This document shows, piece after piece, positions 1 to 5,929 of a stretch of 7,292 bases of DNA. The stretch comes from an uncultured bacterium (GTDB lineage: Bacteria > Planctomycetota > Phycisphaerae > Phycisphaerales > SM1A02), in assembly GCA_903914045.1 (NCBI GenBank), contig CAIWNO010000161.1:1-7292 (forward strand). The letters run 5' to 3'. Position numbers and translations under genes: made by a program. Within the stretch, counting starts at the first letter, position 1, and each line of letters starts with the position of its first letter. Below the pieces are notes generated by a model. It did no database searches. It was not told where the DNA came from and worked only from the letters and a program-made list of their open reading frames with translations.

Positions 1-689
1 TCACCACGATTTGTCACCAACGCTCCGCCCACCACATCGCTGTGGCCGCCCAAGTATTTGGTGACCGAATGCATGACAATGTCAAAACCCATTTCAAGCG
101 GCCGCTGCAACATGGGCGTGGCGAATGTGTTGTCGCACACGCTAATAATGCCGTGCTTCTTTGCAATTGTTGCGATGGCCGCAAGGTCGACCACTTTCAG
201 CGTTGGATTGGTGGGAGTTTCAACCCACACCATGCCGGGCTTTTTCTTTTGTATCGCCGCCTCAAAGAGCGCGGGATTGGTCAGGTCAACATACACAGGC
301 GCAAGTCCAGCGCTACGTTGACGAACTTTTGAAAATAGTCGATGGGTTCCGCCGTATACATCGTCCATGCTGACAAGAGTGTCGCCGGTGTCGAGTATTT
401 CCAAGCAAGTGCTAATGGCCGCAAGTCCACTGGCAAACGCAAAGCCGCCGCACGTGCGCTCTTGTTCTTCTGACAGTCCGCTGGATTCCAAATTGGCGAT
501 CGCGCGCTCAAAGGCAAAGCGCGTGGCGTTGTGACTACGTGAATATTCAAACCCTTTGTGAACGCCAGGACTCTCTTGAATAAATGTGCTGCTGGTTGCA
601 ATCGCAGGCATGACAGCGCCTGTCACGGGGTCCGGATGTTGACCGCCATGCACGCAACGACTTTCTAAATTGAGATGTTCGTGAGCCAT
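1..689 (-). CDS. Trans-sulfuration PLP enzyme, probably cystathionine gamma-lyase (partial, C-terminus outside window)
   Basis: I translated this by hand from the ATG at 689; 229 codons lie in the window and the reading frame runs off the left edge. It is a Cys/Met-metabolism PLP enzyme (fold type I). Visible hallmarks are YSRSHNATR (49-57), which supplies the Tyr-Arg pair that binds the cofactor phosphate of the neighbouring subunit; AFASGLAA (84-91); MDDVYGGTHR (108-117), whose Tyr112 stacks on PLP; VETPTNPT (156-163); CDNTFATP (185-192), whose Asp186 pairs with the pyridine nitrogen; and HSVTKYLGGHSD (207-218), with the Schiff-base Lys211. Full family members are about 380-400 residues, so roughly 60% is present. 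The MDDVYGGT stretch resembles gamma-lyases, and cbs in the same operon favours cystathionine gamma-lyase (cystathionine to cysteine, 2-oxobutyrate and ammonia). Cystathionine gamma-synthase or another family member cannot be excluded because the C-terminal specificity residues are missing. The start overlaps the end of the preceding membrane-protein gene by 25 bases and has no SD sequence. Family assignment is very secure; the exact reaction is less so. Confidence 0.9.
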   Translation of the reverse strand, partial: MAHEHLNLESRCVHGGQHPDPVTGAVMPAIATSSTFIQESPGVHKGFEYSRSHNATRFAFERAIANLESSGLSEEQERTCGGFAFASGLAAISTCLEILDTGDTLVSMDDVYGGTHRLFSKVRQRSAGLAPVYVDLTNPALFEAAIQKKKPGMVWVETPTNPTLKVVDLAAIATIAKKHGIISVCDNTFATPMLQRPLEMGFDIVMHSVTKYLGGHSDVVGGALVTNRG

Positions 690-1378
690 GGCACGATGCT
701 AACGGCTGCGGAAATACTGTCCTTGTTCGGCAACGGCGGGGGTGTATGTGTCACGCTGGCAATCACACCTTGAATTCCAACTATGGTCATTTGCGCCGCA
801 ATACACACCAAAATGAATCCCATGATGCGCGTGATGGCGTTGGTGCCGGACTTGCCAAGCACTTTTTGAATCAAGATTGCTTTATCAAGCACAATCCAAG
901 TGACAAAGCACGCCAAGGCAACGGCGATAGTGGCGGAAAGTAAATCGCTCCAGTGACCATCGCGAAAGTGACTGCTTTCCGCAATGGCCACGGTCATGGC
1001 TCCAGGTCCAGCCAGTAGCGGCATGGCCAGTGGAAAGAACGCTGAACTATCACGCACTACGGCGTCGCGTTCCTCCGCGGGACTTGATTTGGACTCCAGT
1101 TTTACGTCAATCAAATCCAGTCCAATCTTGGCCAAAATTAAACCGCCGCCCACTTGCACCGCCGACACGGTTATTCCAAAGAATGAAAGAATGGAGCCGC
1201 CAAATCCTAGGAACAAAATCAAGATGCAAAATGCGTACACGCAGCCAAGCAACGCGGTGCGTTTGCGCACGGCGGTTGAATCGTTGCATGTGATCGCCAA
1301 GAAAATTCCCACCGTGCCCAGCGGATCAATCAGCGCGATCAGCGACACAAATATGGTCAAAATGCCAGGAATATCCAT
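665..1378 (-). CDS. MarC/NAAT-family integral membrane protein (putative small neutral amino acid transporter)
   Basis: A 237-residue, strongly hydrophobic protein of the MarC family. About six membrane segments can be seen, near residues 5-29, 45-66, 70-92, 115-135, 147-170 and 184-208. Family signatures are the DPLG motif in helix 1 (18-21), FPLAMPLLAGPGAM (115-128) and the late GFILVCIAAQ segment (187-196). Helix 3 is followed by a charged loop (about 91-112). MarC proteins were named from an E. coli locus linked to antibiotic resistance, but that role was not upheld. An archaeal member, SnatA, transports small neutral amino acids (NAAT family), so amino acid transport is the better guess here. 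Length is only slightly above the usual 200-220, because of a Pro-rich tail (from about 211) that covers the start of the next gene. The ATG at 1378 lies 12 bases after the cbs stop and has no SD sequence. Its place between two trans-sulfuration genes suggests a substrate such as cysteine, serine or a related amino acid; that is inference. Confidence 0.9.
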   Translation of the reverse strand: MDIPGILTIFVSLIALIDPLGTVGIFLAITCNDSTAVRKRTALLGCVYAFCILILFLGFGGSILSFFGITVSAVQVGGGLILAKIGLDLIDVKLESKSSPAEERDAVVRDSSAFFPLAMPLLAGPGAMTVAIAESSHFRDGHWSDLLSATIAVALACFVTWIVLDKAILIQKVLGKSGTNAITRIMGFILVCIAAQMTIVGIQGVIASVTHTPPPLPNKDSISAAVSIVPWLTNISI

Positions 1379-1390
1379 TAATTTTGAGCT

Positions 1391-2797
1391 TTAGAGAAGT
1401 TTCTTGCGCAGGTAATTGATTAAATCAATGCGCGTGATGATGCCGTAGAAATGGTCGTCGTCGGCCACAATAGCCACGCGGTCGGCGCGGAAAATTGGGT
1501 GCAGGTCGTTCACGCTGGACTTTGGTGAAATGATTTCCAAGCGGCTGGTCATGAAATCGCTCACGGGCAATTTAGAAATATTGCCGCTCTTGACCAGCGC
1601 CAACAGCACATCGCTCTCATCCAGAATTCCAACCACGCGGTCCGCGGCGTCAAGCACCACCAACTGGCTTACGTCATACATATGCATCCTCTTGATGGCT
1701 TGCTGAATCGGCATCTGCGGACTCAACACATAGTCCTCGCGGTCCATGTGGCGGCGGGAAATTAAATCGCGCAGATCGCCGAATGTTTTGCGCTGAATAA
1801 ATCCATTGTCGATCATCCATGGATCGGAGAACATTTTGCTGAGATACTTGGCGCCGGTATCGCAGATAAGCGTGACCACGCGCAACGGTTTGGTTTGCTC
1901 GCGGCAAAATTTCAGCGTGGCCGCCAGCAAGGTGCCAACGCTGGAACCCGCCAAAACGCCTTCTTTTTTCAGCAATTCGCGCGCGGCGTGAAATGCCTCC
2001 GCGTCGCTAATGGCGTAGGCCTTGTCAACCAACTTCAAGTCCAAAATACTGGGCACAAAGTCCTCGCCAATTCCCTCCACCAACCATGAGCCCGCTTCAA
2101 CGGTGCGGCCCTCGTTGACCAGTGGCTCAAGAATGGAACCAACAGGGTCCGCCAAAATCATTTGCAATTTCGGATTTTTAGATTTCAGAAATCGACCAAC
2201 GCCAGAAACTGTTCCGCCAGAACCAACGCCCGACACAAACGCGTCAATGTTGCCGCCCATTTGCTCCCATATTTCCGGGCCCGTGGTCTCTTCATGCGCG
2301 CGCGGATTGGCCTCGTTGGCGAATTGATTCACATAGAAATGTCCGGGCCGCTCAGCGGCAATGCGCGCGGCAATGTCTTGGTAATACTCGGGGTGACCCT
2401 TGGCCACATCGCTGCGAGTCAGAATCACCTCGGCGCCCATGGCGCGCAAGTGGCTGATTTTTTCATCGCTCATTTTGTCGGGCACAACCACAACCAACTT
2501 GTAGCCCTTTTGCGCCGCCACCAACGCCAGCGCCAAGCCCGTGTTGCCAGCGGTGGCTTCAACAAGCGTGCCGCCTGGCTTCAGCGCGCCCGAAGCCTCG
2601 GCCTCTTCAATCATGGTCACGGCAATTCTGTCCTTAATGGAGCCGCCCGGATTCATGTTCTCCATCTTCACAAACAACCGACATGGTCCCGTGTCCAAAT
2701 GTTTCAACTCCAACATGGGCGTGTTGCCGATCATTTCTAAAATGCCGCCAAATACAGGGGCAATTGAACGCTCCGCGATTGTGGAAGTGGACTTCAT
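1391..2797 (-). CDS. cbs: Cystathionine beta-synthase with C-terminal CBS-domain pair
   Basis: A 468-residue fold-type II PLP enzyme that condenses homocysteine and serine to cystathionine, the first step of reverse trans-sulfuration in the cytoplasm. The catalytic part (about 15-330) shows GNTPML (24-29), the cofactor lysine in GGSIKDR (Lys55), the substrate loop TAGNTG (82-87), the phosphate loop GSGGT (192-196) and GSS (284-286), whose Ser would contact the PLP ring nitrogen. The stretch EGIGEDFVP (241-249) has the Asp-Phe-x-Pro pattern typical of cystathionine beta-synthases, rather than the form seen in O-acetylserine sulfhydrylases. Two CBS (Bateman) modules follow at about 352-405 and 411-468, ending in a basic tail; in animal enzymes this region binds SAM. 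There is no N-terminal heme-binding extension. Architecture and length match other bacterial enzymes such as the mycobacterial one. It is the first gene of the minus-strand unit, 63 bases from the divergent rsmJ. The start at 2797 gives a normal N-terminus but has no SD. Use of O-acetylserine or H2S as alternative substrates cannot be excluded. Confidence 0.95.
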   Translation of the reverse strand: MKSTSTIAERSIAPVFGGILEMIGNTPMLELKHLDTGPCRLFVKMENMNPGGSIKDRIAVTMIEEAEASGALKPGGTLVEATAGNTGLALALVAAQKGYKLVVVVPDKMSDEKISHLRAMGAEVILTRSDVAKGHPEYYQDIAARIAAERPGHFYVNQFANEANPRAHEETTGPEIWEQMGGNIDAFVSGVGSGGTVSGVGRFLKSKNPKLQMILADPVGSILEPLVNEGRTVEAGSWLVEGIGEDFVPSILDLKLVDKAYAISDAEAFHAARELLKKEGVLAGSSVGTLLAATLKFCREQTKPLRVVTLICDTGAKYLSKMFSDPWMIDNGFIQRKTFGDLRDLISRRHMDREDYVLSPQMPIQQAIKRMHMYDVSQLVVLDAADRVVGILDESDVLLALVKSGNISKLPVSDFMTSRLEIISPKSSVNDLHPIFRADRVAIVADDDHFYGIITRIDLINYLRKKLL

Positions 2798-2813
2798 ATT
2801 TCAAGTGTACCGA

Positions 2814-2841
2814 TTGGCAATCATGCATACCAACATTGAAT
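2814..2841 (+). promoter_or_regulatory. Weak candidate promoter for rsmJ-rsmE
   Basis: On the plus strand, TTGGCA (2814-2819) and TTGAAT (2836-2841) are 16 bases apart, upstream of the rsmJ ATG at 2861. The -10 match is poor. It overlaps the candidate cbs promoter on the other strand, so the two directions could compete for polymerase if both are real. Confidence 0.2.
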
Positions 2842-2853
2842 TCTTGGTCACAA
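2824..2853 (-). promoter_or_regulatory. Candidate sigma70-type promoter for the cbs unit
   Basis: Reading the minus strand of the 63-base divergent gap, TTGTGA (2853-2848) and TATGCA (2829-2824) are separated by 18 bases. The second element is preceded by TGG, giving an extended -10 pattern. The implied leader before the cbs ATG is about 20 bases. This is a by-eye match only. Confidence 0.4.
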
Positions 2854-2860
2854 TAGCGCC

Positions 2861-3580
2861 ATGAAGTCGCCGAACAAAGTGTCCAGCCACGGCGCGTGGA
2901 CCCTTGAAGATTTTCAAGGGCAGCCCGAGTTGCGCCAAGCGGGGGACAAGCCTGGAACGGGCGTGCGCGCCGATTGGAAATCGCTGCGTCTACCAGATGG
3001 CGCCAACTCGCTGCGCAATCAACCGCTTGGCCGCGCGGTTGGAAAAGATATTCGCACCGCCCTCGACGCGACCGCTGGTTTGGGTTACGACACGTTCGCG
3101 CTGGCCATGCTTGGTGTTGAAGTGTTGGCGTGGGAGCGCGATGCGAATGTGTTCGCGTTGCTTGCGGCCGAGTTGGCGCGCGCCAAGCGCGACGAGAAAT
3201 TATCCGCTGTCGCGGCGCGCATTCAGATTGAACACGCCAGTGCTCACGCGCGCTTGCCAACACTGCGCACCAAAGTTGGATTCACATTGCCGCTGTTCAC
3301 GGCGCGCGAATTTATTGTGCCCGACATGATCTTGCTTGATCCAATGTTTGGCGGCGAGCGCGGCGCGGCGAAACCTTCTAAGGAAATTCAGGCGCTTGCC
3401 GCCACGGTGGGCGCCGACGCCGACGCCGACGCGCTGCTTGACATGGCCATTGCCGCCGCCACTAAGCGCGTCATTGTCAAACGCTCGCGCCTTGCGCCGC
3501 CGCTTGCGGGCCGCGCGCCGGATTGGATAATCAAAGGCAAATTGCTGCGTTTTGATGTCTACCGCGCCGGCGCGCTTTGA
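2861..3580 (+). CDS. rsmJ: 16S rRNA (guanine1516-N2)-methyltransferase, RsmJ family
   Basis: A 239-residue class I SAM-dependent methyltransferase. E. coli RsmJ (about 250 residues) makes m2G1516 in the 3' end of 16S rRNA. Matches to the family in order: a VRADW segment (35-39) before the core; the SAM-binding motif I DATAGLGYD (69-77); the acidic end of strand 2, WERD (91-94); the catalytic-type LLDPMF (158-163), where this family has D-P-M-F instead of the more common N-P-P-F/Y; TKRVIVKR (201-208) followed by LAPPLA; and the C-terminal KGKLLRFDVY (225-234). The region around 140-155, before LLDPMF, looks longer than in the E. coli protein. A short ADADAD tract (185-190) sits where relatives have an Asp-rich helix start. 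The ATG is the first in frame after the divergent gap and has no SD. It is followed after 15 bases by rsmE in the same frame, and the two probably form an operon. Family identity is strong; the exact modified base is inferred. Confidence 0.92.
   Translation: MKSPNKVSSHGAWTLEDFQGQPELRQAGDKPGTGVRADWKSLRLPDGANSLRNQPLGRAVGKDIRTALDATAGLGYDTFALAMLGVEVLAWERDANVFALLAAELARAKRDEKLSAVAARIQIEHASAHARLPTLRTKVGFTLPLFTAREFIVPDMILLDPMFGGERGAAKPSKEIQALAATVGADADADALLDMAIAAATKRVIVKRSRLAPPLAGRAPDWIIKGKLLRFDVYRAGAL
3413..3430 (+). repeat. Three tandem copies of GCCGAC inside rsmJ
   Basis: Three exact hexamers encode Ala-Asp three times (residues 185-190). The tract is in frame, so slippage by one unit would add or remove two residues without a frameshift. 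Confidence 0.85.
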
Positions 3581-3595
3581 AATGCGCACTACACT

Positions 3596-4330
3596 TTGCG
3601 CGTGGCCCATCCGCGATGCATTGTTGAAAAACTTCCCGCCGTTGGCGACATCGCGTGGCTGAGCAAAGATGAGGCCAAGCACGCCATGGGCAGTCGGCGT
3701 CTTGAAGCTGGCGACTCTCTTGAGTTGGTCGACGGCCGCGGAGGCGTTGCGCTATCCACAATTTTGCCAACGCGAAACGCCGCGGGCGAAACTGGCGCCA
3801 AGGTTTCCGCTTCTCACATTCATCCACGCTTGACGCCGGACATTCATGTTGCGGCGGCCATTCCCAAAGGCGATCGCTTGGCCACCATGCTTGACATGCT
3901 TGGGCAACTGTCCGTCGCGTCATTCACTCCGCTTGATTGCGAACGCAGCGTTATTCCAGCCGACCGTTTTGACGGCGCGCGCGCGCACCGAATTTTTGTG
4001 GAGGCGCTGAAGCAAAGCCGCGGCGCGTGGACCACGCAAGTCGCCAGCGCGCACACGCCCACTTCATGCGTGCAAATGTGCCACGCCAAAAATATCGCCG
4101 CCTACATTGCGCATCCGGATGGGCAACCAATCGCAAAAATAAAAATGGACCAACCTAGCTACATGATGTTGATTGGTCCCGAGGGCGGATTCACCGACGC
4201 GGAAATCGCCGCCACCGAAGCCGCGCACGCGACACGAATTTCTCTTGGAGCAACAACGCTTCGCATTGAAACGGCGGCCGCAATGACCGCGGGTTTTGTG
4301 CGCCTTTACGCACAAAACCAAGTTGGGTAA
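3596..4330 (+). CDS. rsmE: 16S rRNA (uracil1498-N3)-methyltransferase RsmE (SPOUT family)
   Basis: A 244-residue SPOUT (trefoil-knot) methyltransferase; RsmE makes m3U1498 in helix 44 of 16S rRNA near the decoding site. The N-terminal PUA-like part (1-75) includes the segment around HAMGSRRLEAGD (29-40), equivalent to the family's His-x-x-x-V-L-R-x-x-x-G-D. The knot domain begins with AAAIPKGDRLATMLD (86-100), then EALKQSR (136-142) in place of the usual E-A-x-x-Q-S-x-R, the SAM-loop motif IGPEGGFTDAEI (193-204) and the C-terminal LGATTLRIETAA (218-229). Length matches the family. No ATG is available in frame: the start must be TTG at 3596 or GTG at 3602, six bases apart, and neither has an SD. 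I kept the TTG because it gives an N-terminus beginning Met-Arg, like many relatives; GTG is almost as likely. It follows rsmJ after 15 bases in the same frame, and its TAA touches the 3' end of the convergent tRNA gene. Confidence 0.94.
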   Translation: MRVAHPRCIVEKLPAVGDIAWLSKDEAKHAMGSRRLEAGDSLELVDGRGGVALSTILPTRNAAGETGAKVSASHIHPRLTPDIHVAAAIPKGDRLATMLDMLGQLSVASFTPLDCERSVIPADRFDGARAHRIFVEALKQSRGAWTTQVASAHTPTSCVQMCHAKNIAAYIAHPDGQPIAKIKMDQPSYMMLIGPEGGFTDAEIAATEAAHATRISLGATTLRIETAAAMTAGFVRLYAQNQVG

Positions 4331-4403
4331 TGGAGTGCAACGGGATCGAACCGTTAACCTCCGCCTTGCAAAGGCGGCGCTCTCCCAGTTGAGCTAGCAC
4401 CCC
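4331..4403 (-). tRNA. tRNA-Ala, anticodon UGC
   Basis: A complete 73-base cloverleaf on the minus strand. The acceptor arm GGGGTGC/GCACTCC contains the G3:U70 wobble pair that marks alanine tRNAs. The D stem is GCTC/GAGC, the anticodon stem CCGCC/GGCGG with loop TTTGCAA (anticodon TGC at 4370-4368), the variable loop AGGTT and the T stem AACGG/CCGTT with loop TTCGATC. The discriminator base is A. The bases after it are TTA, so CCA is not encoded and must be added by the CCA-adding enzyme. There is no intron. The 3' end directly abuts the stop codon of the convergent rsmE. Confidence 0.98.
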
Positions 4404-4413
4404 AGTGGGGCAA

Positions 4414-4442
4414 AGTATAGGGGCAAACAGTTATTCGTTATG
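4414..4442 (-). promoter_or_regulatory. Candidate promoter of the tRNA-Ala gene
   Basis: On the minus strand a good -10 box, TATACT (4419-4414), lies 10 bases before the tRNA 5' end. CATAAC (4442-4437) stands 17 bases upstream at the -35 position but matches poorly. Transcription would begin near 4407, giving a leader of only a few bases. It lies in the 62-base gap after the SH3-like gene, so the tRNA might also be reached by read-through from that gene. Confidence 0.45.
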
Positions 4443-4465
4443 GAAAGAATTTCTATTTTCCAAAT

Positions 4466-5884
4466 TTATTGAATGGGTCGAACTTGTCCAGATTTACGCG
4501 TGGTCAGAATTTCAACAGCTGACGGATCGATCACGCTGACACGCAGTGCCTCGTCGTAACGCTTCTCGCCACGAATGCCAACAAGCGTTCCAAGCATGGT
4601 TGCCAGTTGCGCTGGATTCTTTGCCGTCACATACGCCACAGTCTGGCCAACGGCTGGATCAACCAAGCGATAGAGAAGCGGTAAACGCTTGCCGTCATAA
4701 ATACTGCTGGCGTTGAGAACGCCAACCACGGTGTAGTCGGAGCGGGCCTCAAGCGCGATCTTGATCGCGCGAACTTGATCGGTGTCAGCATCAATGGAGG
4801 TGCGCATTTCCTTCAGTTGGCGAATGCGTTGTTGCGCCTCAATTTGAACAATCAGTTGCTTGACGCGCGTTTCAACAACGTTCTTAATCTCCGCTTCGCA
4901 TTCCGGGTCGTTCATCAGAATCATGTAGCGATCCTTCAATACGCCCACTTCGCTAGAGGCCAAGGGTTCCGCTTTCACGGTGACCCAAATCACTTCCAGG
5001 TCTTTTAACGATTGGCGGCGCTTCTCTGCCGCAATCATTTGCGGAGTTTTGACAACTGGTGGTGGTGGAACCACGACAATTTCCACGGCTTTTGCCGCTG
5101 GTTTAGCGGTTTCTGTTGGGGCAGGCGTGACAACCGTTTCCGTGATCACGGTCTCTTGCTTGGTTTCCTGCGTCATCACCTCGGCTGGCGCGGTGTTGGT
5201 GGCTGGAATGGTTTCAGTGACTTCGGTTGTCTTTTCTTCAATCACTGCGACTGATTTTTCATTCGCGGTGGTGGCAGTCACTGGAGCCACTACTGCCGCC
5301 GTTTTAATTGGCGCAGATTTGGCCACGGGGGCTTGCGTTAATTTAGTGGCTTCGCCAGTGCTGGCGCGGCGAATGAAGCTTGAATTCACAAAGGCTGTGC
5401 AATTTGCAGGAACGGAAATTTTGTAGACCTTCTCGCGCTCGCCGTTAATGGTGGCGACCACCTTAAGCATTTGTCCAGAGTTCACTTTGCCAATCGCCTT
5501 ATAGGATGAGTCAGGGTTTCCATCGGCTGCAGTATTTGGCGCACGAACATCTGTCTCAGCGTTCACGGTCAGTGTTTGACCATCAGGTGATAGAACCACT
5601 TTGTCGTTGGCCAAAACGTATCCATATATGGATTTGAATGAGGGACCACTGGTGCGAATGGTGGCCCAGCCAAAGTTCTCTTCAACGACTTCAACCACAT
5701 CACCTTGGGACAGCTTTCCAAAGGGATACGAGCTTGACACACTTGGACCGCAACGAATGTAGACATCATTCGCTGTGATGGTTCCGGTGTACGCCTTGCT
5801 TGGCGCCGCGGCTGGCGTTTGCGCAAAAGTGGTTACGTTGAAAACGGGAAGAACGAGAACGATCAGTAGGAGAGCCAATTTCAT
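4466..5884 (-). CDS. Exported SH3-like domain protein with long Thr/Ala/Pro linker and unassigned C-terminal domain
   Basis: A 472-residue protein of unknown specific function. A signal peptide is clear: MK, a hydrophobic run (3-18) and likely cleavage after Ala21 (TFA-Q). Residues about 32-98 form an SH3-like module: TGTITANDVYIRCGPS (34-49), then GKLSQGDVVEVV (56-67), FGWATIR (71-77) and YGYVLANDKV (87-96), the pattern of bacterial SH3b domains. Residues about 103-172 look like a second, more divergent copy (TLTVNAETDVRAPN, then GKVNSGQMLKVV). A low-complexity linker rich in Thr, Ala, Val, Glu and Pro spans about 175-283, including PPPP at 273-276. A helical, charged segment (284-380) follows, then a beta-rich end (383-460) with YDGKRLPLLYRLVDP (396-410). 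I cannot assign the last part to a named family. The likely place is the periplasm or cell surface; bacterial SH3 modules often bind peptidoglycan or protein ligands. It is divergent from a TolC-like gene across 45 bases. Existence as a gene is near certain; function is open. Confidence 0.9.
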   Translation of the reverse strand: MKLALLLIVLVLPVFNVTTFAQTPAAAPSKAYTGTITANDVYIRCGPSVSSSYPFGKLSQGDVVEVVEENFGWATIRTSGPSFKSIYGYVLANDKVVLSPDGQTLTVNAETDVRAPNTAADGNPDSSYKAIGKVNSGQMLKVVATINGEREKVYKISVPANCTAFVNSSFIRRASTGEATKLTQAPVAKSAPIKTAAVVAPVTATTANEKSVAVIEEKTTEVTETIPATNTAPAEVMTQETKQETVITETVVTPAPTETAKPAAKAVEIVVVPPPPVVKTPQMIAAEKRRQSLKDLEVIWVTVKAEPLASSEVGVLKDRYMILMNDPECEAEIKNVVETRVKQLIVQIEAQQRIRQLKEMRTSIDADTDQVRAIKIALEARSDYTVVGVLNASSIYDGKRLPLLYRLVDPAVGQTVAYVTAKNPAQLATMLGTLVGIRGEKRYDEALRVSVIDPSAVEILTTRKSGQVRPIQ

Positions 5885-5910
5885 CTAGCCGATTCTACGC
5901 ATTTTTAATT

Positions 5911-5918
5911 TGTATACA
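5911..5918. promoter_or_regulatory. TGTATACA palindrome in the SH3-like/TolC-like divergent gap
   Basis: The 45-base gap between the two divergent envelope genes holds a perfect 8-base palindrome. It provides TATACA, a fair -10 box, on both strands (5913-5918 plus; 5916-5911 minus). No good -35 element is visible on either side. A bidirectional promoter or a small operator is possible; the evidence is thin. Confidence 0.3.
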
Positions 5919-5929
5919 GTGCTCACTTC

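Noticed and set aside
665..1378. Calling the MarC-family gene an antibiotic resistance determinant
   Set aside because: The name is historical; a resistance role for MarC was not supported, and the context is amino acid metabolism.
2162..2740. 192-codon open frame on the plus strand
   Set aside because: Lies wholly inside cbs on the other strand; its translation is Arg/His-rich with no family motif, while cbs is unmistakable.
2798..2860. SAM or other riboswitch ahead of cbs
   Set aside because: The whole gap is 63 bases and the likely leader about 20 bases, too short for a known riboswitch, with no suitable stems.
2634..3263. 209-codon open frame on the minus strand
   Set aside because: Crosses the start of cbs, the divergent gap and the first half of rsmJ; composition is that of a shadow frame.
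3582..3662. ATG at 3582 as the rsmE start
   Set aside because: It is in a different frame from rsmE and reaches a stop after 26 codons without RsmE-like sequence.
3200..3682. 160-codon open frame on the minus strand
   Set aside because: Antisense to rsmJ and the start of rsmE; Arg/Gly/Ala-rich shadow with no recognisable domain.
4441..4462. Inverted repeat TGGAAA/TTTCCA as a terminator for the SH3-like gene
   Set aside because: Only six AT-rich pairs with a ten-base loop and no T tract; it also overlaps the -35 position of the tRNA promoter.
4980..5426. 148-codon open frame on the plus strand, hydrophobic Val/Thr/Gly/Ala-rich
   Set aside because: It looks membrane-like only because it is antisense to the Thr/Ala/Val/Glu linker of the SH3-like protein, whose frame is supported by signal peptide and domains.
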